A stretch of 64,000 bases of DNA from Phytoseiulus persimilis (GCA_037576195.1 CM075103.1:1240001-1304000), one strand, 5' to 3'. Positions 49,001-60,190 are shown, counted from the stretch's first letter. The notes: generated from the letters alone by a model not told the origin. Numbers and translations: made by a program.

Positions 49001-50078
49001 AATTCCCGATTGTAGCTACCCGCTCCGTATTGGCCTACCTCAGAGCGGTCGGCCCTTAATCGATGTGAGTTGAGGCTCTCAAAAAGACCGTGCCCGATAT
49101 TCCGGGACAGGGCCTCGTTCCGATACCAGGGCCTAGAGCTCCAAATGGTTCTTTACCGCATTGAGTCGAGTCACCCAAAATACGCGGAGCTCTCGGACGA
49201 TTCAATTCCGAGATTGGGGCGCATCGGTGCCTCGCGTGGCTCAACTTTACTCTGAATGCAACGTTTTTGACGCTCGGATTAGACCGGCCACGATGCATTC
49301 AGCCCACAACTCATCGGTTGAGCCAACGAGGAGCCCGGATGTATCGAGAAGGAAACCGAACTCGTTGTCCAGGTCGGCCGGACGCTCGAAGTGCTCCTTC
49401 ATCCATGGCTGGAGGGGATCGATAGTCGCAAACATCAATCGTCCTCCTTGTTCCTCCTGGCGTTCCTCATACGTGATGTCGTACTCGCAGCGCAAGCTGT
49501 ATCCTGCGACGATTCCTCTCTACGGAATCCGGGCGAGATCTCAAATCGACGGCAGCGTCGTGGAGGGTCTCCGCTGGATCCTGAATTCCTGTTCGAGCCG
49601 AAGACGTGTTCCAGCTGCGCTTATGAGAGTTCATCGAGAACTCCGATAATCTCTGCGAGGTGTGAACTGACGACCTCGACAGAATCGCCTTCGGTGTCTG
49701 CTCCGGGCTTCGAGAGGAGAATAGTTCCTTTCAGTTTCTCCGATCGCGATATAAATCGAGAAACTTGAAGGAAAAAAGCTTGGAGAGAACTGTACGTGGG
49801 AGAGGATGTCATCATGACCAGTTCGTGAAGTGCACATTGTTAGCTGGCAGGGCTGACTGTCTGCACTGAGAGGGAATCGCGGAGGCCATCGAAGATACCG
49901 ACTCAAATAGTGTGAAGTATGTTTAACGGAACGAGCCCGCCATTCATAAAAACTAGCAGAATGTTTCCGCAGCCTCATCAAATATTGCTCTGAGCATCAG
50001 AAGAATGACGTGCTCGTGAATGGAATGCCTCAGTCAGAGAACCCATTCAAGGAAAGCAAATCTTGCGTTATCATCTGA
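40091..50078 (+). CDS. G-protein gamma subunit
   Basis: Partner of G-beta in the membrane-bound beta-gamma dimer of heterotrimeric G proteins. Two coding exons, 40091-40206 and 49973-50078, join in phase 2 to give 73 residues, the usual size for the family. Exon 1 begins MASAIQSQISQTIAMQKRVM and continues with QLRQEATLQRITVSAACD, the coiled-coil half that pairs with G-beta. Exon 2 reads LIKYCSEHQKNDVLV, then the conserved NPF motif in SENPFKESKSC, and ends in the CAAX box CVII, predicted to be geranylgeranylated. It most resembles the G-gamma1/5/10 type, but I would not fix a subtype. The single intron is 9.77 kb, very large for this window. The start ATG directly follows an acceptor (CATTACAG), so a 5' UTR intron is likely. 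Confidence 0.92.
40207..49246. other. G-gamma intron, GC-rich with many overlapping ORFs
   Basis: Most of the 9.8 kb intron. From about 40.5 to 47 kb it appears richer in G+C, and overlapping frames longer than 180 codons occur on both strands (for example 41279-41992 and 46286-46894 on +, 44597-45226 and 45060-45620 on -). They are Arg-rich and compete with each other, which fits stop-codon depletion by base composition better than genes. GATGATGATGATG lies near 42687 and TTGTTGTTGTTG near 45481. I see no transposase or reverse transcriptase motif. Confidence 0.4.
49247..49519 (-). CDS. terminal exon of an unrecognised gene inside the G-gamma intron
   Basis: After an acceptor-like site (TTCCGTAG) the minus strand reads 90 residues in phase 0 to a TAA: GIVAGYSLRCEYDITYEERQ, then RLMFATIDPLQPWMKEHFER, FGFLLDTSGLLVGSTDELWA and the end IRASKTLHSE. 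Composition and hydrophobic pattern look like a folded globular domain, much more so than the surrounding frames. A further frame upstream on the same strand (about 49745-49621, with KLKGTILLSKPGAD and SSHLAEIIGVLDELS) also looks coding, but I cannot connect it by a good donor. The family is unknown to me. It lies antisense within the last 730 nt of the G-gamma intron. Confidence 0.5.
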   Translation of the reverse strand, partial: RGIVAGYSLRCEYDITYEERQEEQGGRLMFATIDPLQPWMKEHFERPADLDNEFGFLLDTSGLLVGSTDELWAECIVAGLIRASKTLHSE

Positions 50079-50543
50079 GATCCGAATCGCAAGCTAAGGA
50101 TACCTGCCGATCGATTATCGAAGGAAGGAGATCCGCATAGTAAAGTAAGTAAACTTCTTGAAGACTGAGATTCATGAGTTCTCACTTGCGTTCCGGACGT
50201 TGATACAATATCTCTCTCTTTCCTGGAGCATGATAGATGCCTGTCATTGCGACAAAATTTCGAAAAAAAAATTGAATCACCCGATTTCAAGGGCAGCGAC
50301 ACGTCAAGTCTCTGTTGCAGTGCCCTGGGAACTCTGCTAGCTAGAGACATCGGTAACAAATGGAGAAAGTTTAAGGACAAGCTCACATTCAAATGGTGCC
50401 CTTTCAGGACTCACGTCCGCGCAATCCTGACTCTTCCATGAGCAAGTGTTCTGCGAGCTTGAGGCGAAAACGAAACTTATCAAAGAATTGATATTGGAAT
50501 CTAGGAGTTGTTTTACATACATCATGTATCAGCGAGTACTTTG

Positions 50544-50549
50544 AATAAA
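50544..50549 (+). terminator. poly(A) signal AATAAA, likely G-gamma
   Basis: First canonical hexamer that I see after the G-gamma stop codon on + strand, 466 nt downstream. Confidence 0.5.
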
Positions 50550-52445
50550 TTCGGTTTGAGTCAGTCGACTGTTTGGAATTTCCGTAGTTGAGTCGTTATT
50601 GAAGTCTCTGATCTATCGTTTATATTCACTATCCTCTTTCCAACACTAAGTTGGAAAAAATCCTCGCATTCTGCAGCCACAAATCCCGGGACGCTAGCCA
50701 TAACGCAGTCACCCGTAATGTCCAGGGCTACGCACCAGATGAGGATGCCAATCACACCGCAACTCTTGAACCCTTACGTTGAGATTCGGCCGGATGGAAC
50801 GACACGGATGCCGTGATCCTGATGGTCCTCGTATCCCTACCCGGCGATCCAGCGCTCGATCAAATTTCCCACCTGAGCTGAATTCATCCTGTGTATACAT
50901 TCTAAGTAACTGATCCCGCAGTCTGATCAGGCCATTTCCCGAACTCCCGCGGGCGAGCGACGAACTCGTCAATAATACGAGACGATTTCATACTCTCCTT
51001 TCTGCCTAATGGAGGAACCGGGGCCTTTCGACAGCAGAACCACTCCGACTGATCTTTGGACATCCTTCGAGTTAAGATATGCCGCGTTTCCGGGTTCAGG
51101 CGAACATGGGACGGGTTACATGTGCTCGACGAACACTGGGAAAAGGCGAGCGAGAACTAAGCAGTGTGCGTGGCTTTCCAGAATGTCTCGCTTTTTTCGG
51201 TGCCTCTTCGATACCAGTGCTGCACCAATGGTTCGGAGCTCATGGGTGGGCGCCTGTTCCATCGCCTGATCGTTGTGGCGAAACTAGCTATTTGGACCGA
51301 CCATGCATGGGAATTCTTCAACAAATTGGGTGTGCTCCTGCTGACCGTTGTGAACGACCGATTCCTCGAAGAGCCGCTTGTCACCGCTGACTGCCACCGC
51401 AAAGCGCTCTGGGCTGGGTATCTGAACCATAATCTTCCGTGACACCTTGGACTATTCCTCGCGAGGTCGTGAACTTCTGGCATCCAATCAATATTTTCTG
51501 ATAATGTGCTGTTCGATCAGGCGAAGTGCCCTAGACTTGAGCTTCTTCCTGCTGCCATGAACACGGGGAACTCAGTTCACCACTCGTGGAAGCTCTCGCC
51601 GAGCAAACGAGGGACCGATTCAAACGGTCGACTTTAATGTATGTTGGGAGAGCTCGACTTTTATTTGGAGCCGATCCTCTCCAAGGACGAGTGAAAGAAT
51701 TGCCGTTCGCGCGCAAATCCTCGAGTCGTTCTCTTTCTTCGCCTTACTTTCCGTCTTGAGACCGAGAAGGGATGGCTCATACTCATTGTTCAACCGACGG
51801 CGGGAGTATCTCTGGATTTTTGAACACCGATCCCGACTGCGAACGAATAGAACCATTTCCTCTTGAATAACGAAGCGGTTCGCTTCGCTGTTTGTAATAC
51901 AGAGACCACGGGAGACGGGAGTGGCCGTTTACGAAGCAGTTGAATGAAGCATATCAACCAGCCACTAGGGCAGAGCGCATGCTCCGCAAGAAGACTTATT
52001 TAGTATACAACCGACACCTCCGCAACCCAGCCAGCGACGCGAGGTGTATTTTAGATGCGCGAGATCAAGCCGCTCTCCTGTCGTATACACAAAACGAAGG
52101 ATAGCGTTTTCCGTCTCGAGGTCTTATCGTTGTCGAATGAAAGCCAGACTCGCGGAACTCGTTCCGCACGTTGTTCGTCGTGGCCTCCATCTTCGTCGAA
52201 GTTCCCCTGCCTGAGAATGACCGTCATCACTTTTCCCCACCAGATAATCTTTCTGGTACCTCTCCTAATAATCAAAATCACACGCTGAAGCGAACCAGAA
52301 GCTGGGAAGATATCGTAATGCAAAGCTCCTAGCAAGGAGTCCCATCACGTCTTCTCGGAAGACGATTCCTCAAATTCCTACAACTGCTAGGGGGGGGGGG
52401 GGGACAATTCCCCGCCTGACGCCGGGGGCGGAAAAGCGGTCAACA
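50550..52445. other. intergenic region, no gene recognised
   Basis: A frame at 51079-51390 (+) starts with ATG (MPRFRVQANMGRVTCARRTL) but overlaps a second open + frame and a minus frame of equal length. I see no splice structure or domain. A 14-G run lies at 52390-52403. Confidence 0.4.
52390..52403. repeat. poly(G) tract, 14 bases
   Basis: Uninterrupted G run on the + strand, 43 bp before the start codon of the next predicted gene. It could form a G-rich structure or be a length-variable site. Confidence 0.9.
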
Positions 52446-53560
52446 ATGCGGTTTGGAAACTTTCCCGAGAGTGGGAATCGGGTACGTGGGTCTACTGTGG
52501 ATGCAGAGAAGTCGTCTCCGATGATTTACGACCAGTTTTCCACTCGAGATGACCGGACAGCTCATGCTGGCATGCATCCACAGCGCGCGGACGCAGCGCA
52601 CCTACGGCAGGCCTTCGAATCGTCCGTGTTCTCAGGTGTCTTCCAGGAGAATGTGCGAGTCGTGGACGAGATAATCGCACGCTCCGAAAACGTCGACAAG
52701 CTTAAGCAATCAACTCGGCTTGCTCGAGGGGACAACTCGAGTCTTCGGGTCTTCCTTATTATTCTAATCTCTGATTTAGCGGGGTTCATCGACGGACTTC
52801 CCACAATTGTCCGCCGACGGGTATGCAGATGGCTTGGCTGAGAGGATTTGATTCATTGCGACCGCTTCGGCTGAGTCTCGGCGGAATGCAAACAGTATTA
52901 ACGCCGTTTGCAAGGCAGACGAGGTCGGATTTCCATTGTTCCACGGCAACGAATCTTACTTCGTGTGGGGGCAAAAATACCGGGAACCTTGGACAGAATG
53001 AGCCTTGCTGCTACCGCTGCGGCGACTGGTAAACGAATTCTTGTCGCCCACAGCCTCCGACGGACCCAACTGTGATTGGCGGTGGATTTGGATCCAGTCG
53101 AGGTCCGATTCGCTCCAGGGCGGGTTACAGCCAAGAAAGTTATTTGCTCGCGGGCGTATTGACATTTCAATCGAGCTGTATTTCAACAACTCCGAGCTTG
53201 GAGCTGAAAGAAGTTGCTCCTACCCAACACGGGCAGTATTTTACTTCGCCGCTTTTTCTCTCACCCATGGCAAGTGCTGCACGCTCTCGCCAATCCTTAT
53301 GGTCTCGCGCTTCGAATCGAGAACAACGCTTGGTTTCGCTCCAGGGGTGGGGTGAGACTCGGAATTTTGAAAAATGCGGGATCGTTCTCGCGAAGCTGTC
53401 CCCCGGAACGGCGAACGGAGAAGAGCAACAACGTTGAACGTCAACGGCCGCGGTCTCAGTCGCACAACAAGGACTGCGAAGCCTATCAGGCTCTGCAGTA
53501 GCTCCCTCCGGCAGGCTCCGCTCTCAAGCTGCTGCATTAGCCGTCTCAATTACCATGTAA
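52446..53560 (+). CDS. unrecognised three-exon gene
   Basis: I do not recognise the family. Exons 52446-52820, 53054-53351 and 53499-53560 join in phase (0, then 1) with donors GTATGC and GTGAGA and acceptors CGCCCACAG and CTCTGCAG, giving 244 residues. The ATG has a favourable context (TCAACAATG). Exon 1 reads MRFGNFPESGNR, later FESSVFSGVFQENVRVVDEI and a hydrophobic stretch FLIILISDLAGFIDGLPTIV (about 104-123) that could be a membrane segment or a buried helix. Exon 2 is Ser-rich (PPTDPTVIGGGFGSSRGPIR). No signal peptide. An alternative is that exon 2 reads through to a stop at 53437. The phase match is encouraging but not proof. Confidence 0.4.
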
Positions 53561-53803
53561 ATGAGGATATTAAGACTACTGTGGGCCTTTTTAAAACAGA
53601 TTGGAGACAAAATTAGAAGGGTGGGGATGACACTGGGCCCCTCCGTAGCTCGTCGATCCCGCCAGTTGATCCGAGGATGCGCGCGCAAATATGATAGTGT
53701 CGGAGTCGATTCATTTCTCGAAGAGTCGACGAATGCACTCTCTCAGACTTTATCGAGCAGCGAAGCAGAATTCGATGTGGGACGCGTCAAGGCGAAATTA
53801 TAG
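53561..53803 (+). CDS. small ORF of 80 codons, unrecognised
   Basis: ATG immediately follows the predicted stop of the preceding gene (TAAATG). It reads MRILRLLWAFLKQIGDKIRR and ends EAEFDVGRVKAKL. The N terminus is amphipathic and basic, and the rest is Ser/Glu-rich. It may be an unspliced 3' UTR ORF, an alternative last exon or chance; length alone is not significant. Confidence 0.2.
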   Translation: MRILRLLWAFLKQIGDKIRRVGMTLGPSVARRSRQLIRGCARKYDSVGVDSFLEESTNALSQTLSSSEAEFDVGRVKAKL

Positions 53804-54317
53804 AGAGCCGGCCGCCAAAGGCGAAGCCTGATTCCTCCATGGGACTTCGCGGTGGAGGACGATACATTCCTGCGGAGATATATAATTTTCATGGTCTCAT
53901 TGGGAATCCGTGATGGCAGGTTTTGGAATGAGCCTATAGAGTACGATTTTGGGGGACGAATCTGAACGATAGGCTCCCGTAAGGACGGGCTTTGGGCCCG
54001 GAACCGTGTTCAGAGCTGACTAGCGGAAGGACTCGGCTCACTGAACAATTTCTAGATCTGAGTCAAAAATATTGTCTCTTCGAAACTTGAACGGCCATCA
54101 TGGCGGCCGGAATTTCATCTTCCCTGATCGCGATTTGTCGAATGCAAATTCTGGAGAACCATCGATCGCGACTCTTGAAGATAGGATCGTGGACTGCACG
54201 GATTGCCCGTTTACCAAGCGACTTGTTCTTCTAGCATCGGATTCCCGAAAAACAAAACCCTGGAGCTCCCGGAAGATAGAGGGAGAGAGGGAAGCAGACA
54301 GAGTGGACCGATTTCAG

Positions 54318-54383
54318 CCGCATCGTGGAGTGGAACGACAGCAAAACAGGCCGCATCGTGGAGTGGAACGACAGCAAAACAGG
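54318..54383 (+). repeat. exact 33-bp tandem duplication
   Basis: Two identical adjacent 33-bp units (54318-54350 and 54351-54383) starting CCGCATCGTGGAGTGGAACG. The unit is a multiple of three and stays open in one + frame (PHRGVERQQNR twice), but the host frame (54072-54449) is not otherwise supported as a gene. Confidence 0.9.
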
Positions 54384-55416
54384 AGACTTCGTGAGATAGA
54401 AACGCTCCAAGGGGCTACTTGTGAAAGTTTATCTCCCCTTCCCAAATAGCCTGCATCATCGCGCCCTCAGTCCGCTGGTTTATGGCGACCTGATAGATGA
54501 ATGAGCACCAGATGAGGCTCTAAGCGAAATAGGAAGAGCTGGTCGTTCTTCGCCCTCCAAGCTGACCTGGTGGATTAGTGTTGGGTTTCAGCTGAGACGT
54601 CGATATACTTCCATCGTGTTCCAATGTCAGAGATTTAAACTTTTTGCTGTAGTCTCTGTCGACCACATTCTCATAATTTCTCTGTCGGACCGTTCATCGG
54701 ACGGAGTCTGTTTCTGAGGGAATGAATCTTGCCCTGACCAGGCTCTCGAACCTTCCAATATAATGCGAATAGTTTTCAGCGGTCTCGCAACGAAACCACA
54801 GAACGCGAGCGCCTGGAAGCAGTCTACGATAGCTTGTTCGATCATTTACGTGACAAGTTACGGCCTCCTCACAGCTGGCTACGGAGAGCCTGGGCGGTGC
54901 CCGGGATTCGGCACCACTGGCAAGCATTTCGCTCGGGTATCTTGATGATTCGCTACGAAAAGTTAATTTCTCAGCTCAGAGAGAGAGAGCGCGTTCGTGT
55001 GATCGAGTCGGCAGGGGTCGTCTGGCTGAGGTCTAGCTTGACGACTCGAATCCTTTTCGCCTGACTCTGCTCTCGCTGTCATGAAAAAAGGCAAAGGAAG
55101 GAGTCAGGGAATAGGAGAGCGTGACGAGCCCCTGTGTTCGAAACGATCGCATATCGCTGATCGATCGATTCGAACATCGGAGCTCGTGATGTTCGGGAGT
55201 AGGCTTAGCACGGAAATTCGGAGGATACGAATCGACTGGGGAACGCGTGCTCTACGCGCCAGCAAAGTGCTCAATTCTTTCCATACGAGACGCGAGCTGT
55301 GTGTGAATAAGTTGAAAGTACCAGAACTAATTTCCTAGTGACGTCCTGTTGTCAATTCCGATAGTGGAAAATGGAATTCAAGGAAGGGAAGTTCGCGTTT
55401 ATTCTTCGCCAGTTAT

Positions 55417-55439
55417 ATATATATATATTTTTTTTTTTC
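55417..55439. repeat. TA dinucleotide run followed by poly(T)
   Basis: Alternating TA from about 55414 passes into eleven T's ending at 55439. Simple-sequence DNA just downstream (on the minus strand) of a small predicted minus-strand ORF. Confidence 0.85.
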
Positions 55440-55453
55440 GGAAAAGGCGAAAA

Positions 55454-55459
55454 TTTATT
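55454..55459 (-). terminator. poly(A) signal on minus strand
   Basis: AATAAA on the minus strand, 32 nt after the stop of the small ORF at 55491-55676. Confidence 0.45.
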
Positions 55460-55490
55460 TGATGATAATGGTTGTATGCACTGCGGGAGT

Positions 55491-55676
55491 TTAGCCGATA
55501 CCGACTAGATTAGAAGACTCAGATAAAGAGCCGCTGACGGCCGCACTGTTGCCTTTCTGGACCTCAATGGACACACGCTGAAACAGGAACTCCGAGGCTA
55601 TTCTGTCTCCCGTGACAACTTCAATCATTACTATTGTTGCCGGCGTTGCAGATTTTGTGGACTCCATAACAGCCAT
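55491..55676 (-). CDS. small ORF or last exon, unrecognised
   Basis: From the ATG at 55676 the minus strand reads 61 residues: MAVMESTKSATPATIVMIEV, then FLFQRVSIEVQKGNSAAVSG and the end SSNLVGIG. The alternation of beta-strand-like and polar segments looks like a real fold end, and an AATAAA follows 32 nt downstream. The frame is open a little further upstream, to about 55720, so it could be the last exon of a gene extending to the right. Minus-strand frames near 56060-56290 (YIAIRYTSEKIFFLLASFDE) might be upstream exons, but I could not join them. No family recognised. Confidence 0.35.
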   Translation of the reverse strand: MAVMESTKSATPATIVMIEVVTGDRIASEFLFQRVSIEVQKGNSAAVSGSLSESSNLVGIG

Positions 55677-56489
55677 CACACAGCCCGACGTATGTTCAAT
55701 GTAGTGTTGTCCCACAGTTTAATGACCCCTAGTGCAGAGGGTAGTCACACGAGTGAGCCGAAACATGCCACATGTATGTATAGTGATGGATTCCCAGGAT
55801 TCACAGCCAGAAGCTGAGTTCGAAGAATCGGGAAACTCTAAGGGAAACTTAATCTCTCAGGATCTGAAATTAAGATATCCAACCTGGTTCCGACGACCTC
55901 AGATAACGACTCATCGGTAACTGCTTATTTTCACAATCATCTCAATCGCTCAAAGATCCGGTCACCTAGACGACAGCAAAGAAATCGAGAACTGGGCGCG
56001 TCGAACCCGTGGTTTGCTAGCCCACACTGACAAGTCTGTACTCTGAAATGAACGTTCATTCACCTCCGCATTACTGGTTTTCCACTCAAATCCGAGTCCA
56101 TCACGAATATGAACCGCCGCTGTATCTCTGAAGACCTCTGTGAACGGCGGCAATCATTCTTCGCAATCATTCGCAGAGTCCGGATGGGAGCGATGAAGGT
56201 ACTGTGTTCATCGAACGAAGCCAGGAGAAAGAATATCTTCTCGCTCGTGTATCTGATCGCGATGTATGAAACGCCCGATAACGTTAGCCAACCTCAGATC
56301 TCACGTGAATCCTGAAGATTCGTGGTTTATTGATGACGAGTAACCAAACCGTCCTTCAGAGATAATTGTTATTGAAGCTGGTCATACTCGAATCGTGATT
56401 TCCTAGGGAGGCGCCTTTTTTTCATCGCTTGTCCACTGACTTTTCACCTGACATCAGGTTCAAGCCTTGGTTTCGGGAACGACACCTTT

Positions 56490-56820
56490 CGACCCCGGAC
56501 ATTCCGACACGGGCTTTACGGCCGCAAGATATTTCGACTCTGAGAAACGTCGGCTCCGAGACTTCTCGGAGTGGACTTGCAGTGATTCTGGATGACTTCC
56601 GCGATCGAGAACGGACCGTTCTTCACCGCCGTAGCTTACAACGAATCATGAAAACCATGAGAAACACCGATGTACACATGAGCAGCATGCACAGTACCAT
56701 GCCCAGAGGAGCACCGCAATTCAGGACCGAAATGTCAGGGGCATCTCGGAGCGTAAATGTCTTGGCGCCAAAATGTCCGGGCCGAAACGTCCGTGGTCGG
56801 AATGTCATGTACCTTAGACC
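56490..56820. repeat. pair of degenerate inverted repeats (foldback-like)
   Basis: The left arm (about 56475-56545, with GACCCCGGACATTCCGACACG) is recognisable, with many mismatches, as the reverse complement of the right arm (about 56725-56815, with AATGTCCGGGCCGAAACG). Each arm itself contains sub-repeats of the type CGAAATGTCCGGG. This is the structure of an old foldback or long-TIR element with subrepeats. I could not define target duplications. Confidence 0.45.
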
Positions 56821-58867
56821 CGTAGAGTTGCATCGCGGAGTTCCGGCGTGCGAATTTTCAAAACTACGGCGCGGGAGGGTCCTATCTATTATCTCACGCT
56901 GGCTCTTCCGATGGACTCCATCGTGCATTTTTCCCGCTAGAGTTCCGCGAGAGAACCCGATGGGACAAATCGACCGAATTTACATGAACTCAAGGCACTG
57001 ACGGGGTTCCGCCAACGGGAGCCTGTTCGAGTGAGTACAACGAGAGTAGGTTTCTTCTTGGGCACGTACTCTGTTCGACGAGAAGCTCATCCAAGGATGA
57101 ATAGGGAGTTATTGCTGGCCGGTGCCCCGCGGGGATCAACATGAGGATTCCGGACGCTCCACACTTAGCAATCCTGTACATTTGCCCGGATAGGTTGCTC
57201 ATCTCTTTCCAGCCAGAGGCCAACGGGATATCCTCAATGCTTTCCGCAGCCTGTGCGGTCTCCTTCTTCCCCTCGTCCATCACTCCTTTGTGAAGTTGTC
57301 GAAGTCGTCGTCGAAGTGTATTGATAACGCAGCTCGGCGATGTCTATTTTCTCTCCGGGTGATATTGACCATGCCCAGGACGGCTCAAGGCGTTCGTTAC
57401 CGGTGTCGCTGAAGTCATCCGCGGACTCCGGGTTCTGAACGAGCAGCCCTCTTGCGATAATTTGATGGATTCTCCCGATTGAATTCACTTTCCCGGGCCA
57501 CCTGCCTGGAGTCGGCCGCTCTCTTTCGGGAACAGCTTCGCGGCCGGCATCTAATATTGCGGATATTGAAAAATGATGCATCGAGCTCTCGTGTCCGAGG
57601 GAAGAAATAAATCGGGGGCACGGCTATTTCTCGATGGCAGAACAGGAACAGTTTCCCCAGTGTAGGATTAAGACGTGACAGAAGGGTCTCGTCGACGATT
57701 GGGCAAACGAAAGGCGGCTCTAGAGTCCTTCCTCAGGCTTCGGCCGGACCGTTCAGCTTCCGAAATCCTCCCTAAGAGTTCAGTGCGTTCCTCATTTCCC
57801 TTAGCAGGTCCAAGGTAGGGGTACTCGACTCCTTAAAGCTGATTCCACGCCGAACGGGGAGGTTTGTCGCGCTAAATCCCTCACGGATGAGCCGAGAGGA
57901 GTAACTCTGAGGTGTTTCTTACGGAATCCGCGCTTCGCCGCAAGAAGAGACGTCGGTATCTCATCGTACGAGAAAAATCGCAGCTTGGAATAGATTTGTA
58001 AAGCTTCAGAAGTTTCCTTGGAATCGAATAGTCAAAATCCTCTAGTTATCGCGATACGAGTCCTCAGCAGTTCAACCAATGCCAGCCGTGTGCTGTCTGG
58101 ATGGGGTACGAACCGACGTTGGAGTTGGCGTGACTTAACTGTCTCCTGAAAGGCTCAAATTACTGAGAAAATCTTCGTAGAACTCGCCGTTCTCTGATTC
58201 GGATTATGAAGCTTCAAGTGTTCCGACAGGCTGAACACAGAGCTCGTCGGGAGGCCAGTCCACCGAGTCTGTCCCTTGTGCCTTATCGATCGATCATCCG
58301 TGTCAAAATCCTTACCCGCCGCATGACATCTCAATCTGAATGTCAGCCAATCTGGCCCATCGAGTTATTTTTGTCGTCGTCGGACCCGAGAACGGGACGG
58401 CTCCATGCGACTGTGACAGCGAACCCTTCCAGGAAGTCGAACCTCCCTCTCCGGGACCGACTCCGTGATCTTATTCATCAAAAAATGTGAGGTCATCGCC
58501 CTCGTTCGGATCAGACCGGTCAAGCGGTTGACGACGAGAAAAAGAGCTCGTCACCCATTCCGAGATGATCGCAGAACTTTGTTGTGCTTTCATGGCGCTC
58601 ACCGCACGACGGCACTCTGTCTTGTCTGGACACTCTTTGCAACTTCGAGAGCAGTTTGGGAAAACCGTCGTGAATAGATAGCGCTCTCGTGGAGCGCTGT
58701 CAGATAAATATTGAACGTATTCCGCCATTCCGCACGCTTGGCCTGCACGGACTGGGCAAACTGACATTCGAGTCCACACAGGCTTTCGGGGAAGATGACA
58801 CTGTTTCTTCTCGGAGCGGCAGACCCCGCTCTCCCGTTTCTAAGCCACGGAATGTAGCGGACATCCT

Positions 58868-59056
58868 CTATATACGGATGTTTGGACTGTTTTCGGCTTG
58901 TTCCATTCGGGTGGAGAGAAGATACGCTTTCCCACGCTCGGGATTCCGGGAATCATCTTCCATCGTACCTGTTGTACGTTTCATGTTGACGCAAACGAGG
59001 ACTCCTGCGATTACAGCAGTCCATGTGAACCTTTCCAAAAGAACGAACAGCTCCAT
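58868..59056 (-). CDS. possible signal-peptide exon of a small secreted protein
   Basis: The minus-strand ATG at 59056 reads MELFVLLERFTWTAVIAGVL then VCVNMKRTT before a possible donor (GTACGA). The hydrophobic stretch would serve as a signal peptide or membrane anchor. Downstream on the same strand (58800-58590) two frames carry Cys residues (LCGLECQFAQSVQAKRAEW in one, CSRSCKECPDKTECRRA in another), but I could not find a splice in phase with either frame. Unspliced, the ORF ends at 58868. Confidence 0.2.
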   Translation of the reverse strand: MELFVLLERFTWTAVIAGVLVCVNMKRTTGTMEDDSRNPERGKAYLLSTRMEQAENSPNIRI

Positions 59057-60183
59057 GGAATCGATCCAAAATGAGGTGTTCCGTTCGCCAACTCACTCGT
59101 TGAACGAGACAGGCCGTTTTTCCAGAAGTTGCGCTAAGAATCGTGCAGATTTCAACCCAAACATCGAGATAGCTGTGATATTTCCGTAACAAGAGTAGAG
59201 GTTCGCAAGTGCGTGCCGAATGTGAAGCGGGGTGAACAGTGCGCCTCGGGCACCTTTGTTTGAAGAAGCAACACAACTGTTTAGGAGCAGACCTGTTTCC
59301 TCTCTTCGGCCGTTTGAAAATAGTCGTCGTGAATAGAGAGAAGAATCCTCCCACGGCTCGGGGCCGCTTTTGAGCTCGACAAAAACTCCATTCGGGTCAA
59401 ATTGTCCAGACGTAACGGTACGATTTCACTCTCGCATTCATTCTTCCATTCTGCAGGGAGGAACAAATGCCGGAGTGCCGATTCGCCGTCATTTATGCCA
59501 TCTGGAAACATTCCTAGTTCCGGAGTTCCCCCACGAGGAGCTCTCCTAGCCGATTTTGAAAACCCACCGAACACTCTAAACAGCGATGCGAATCTGCCGT
59601 CACGGGATCGGCCGCGCCGAACATTTCCTCTTCGTCCGAGAGTAAGTTTCTGATCCCGTTGGTGGTAGCCATCTAAATGACTCGCTTTCTGAGCGTTCGC
59701 CCCCATCAGTCCAAAAGATTTTCGCTAATCTGGTCGTTAGTGAACATCTGTCGAACTCACCGTAACATTGCGTATTTTTATTCAAATTGACGCAGAGACT
59801 GTCTCAACTCTGGGCTATTCTCTCAATGTGCTCATAGCGAACACCCTCGGTATGCGTACCGTGATTCTCTGAATTCGGAGTACGACCAAGCTCGAGCGGG
59901 GACCGAGGGTCTCACCGGGCCGCAGAACCTCAAAGTCACGAGAACAAGTAACTTCAATAATGAGCTCCGTTCCATCGAGTCGTCTCGCAATTCGGTTGAA
60001 TGAGACGTAGTGACTGCCTTTTGAAAACGAGGGAGCGCTCGAATGGGAGCCAAATGAATCAGGGGAACTGAGATGCTTTCGAACTAGGGCAACTTGTTCG
60101 TCATTCGGTCGGGTCTAAGTCTCACAATTCTGCATATACCGACTCTACTAGGAAGTGCGGCAGAGTCGCCTATAATTAGCGAA

Positions 60184-60190
60184 TATAAAA
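60184..60190 (+). promoter_or_regulatory. TATA box-like element
   Basis: TATAAAA followed by AGC, with a TTCATT possible initiator near 60212-60217, about 31 nt downstream. It fits core-promoter spacing, but no gene can be assigned to it; the nearest + frame starts near 60283 and is not convincing. Confidence 0.3.
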
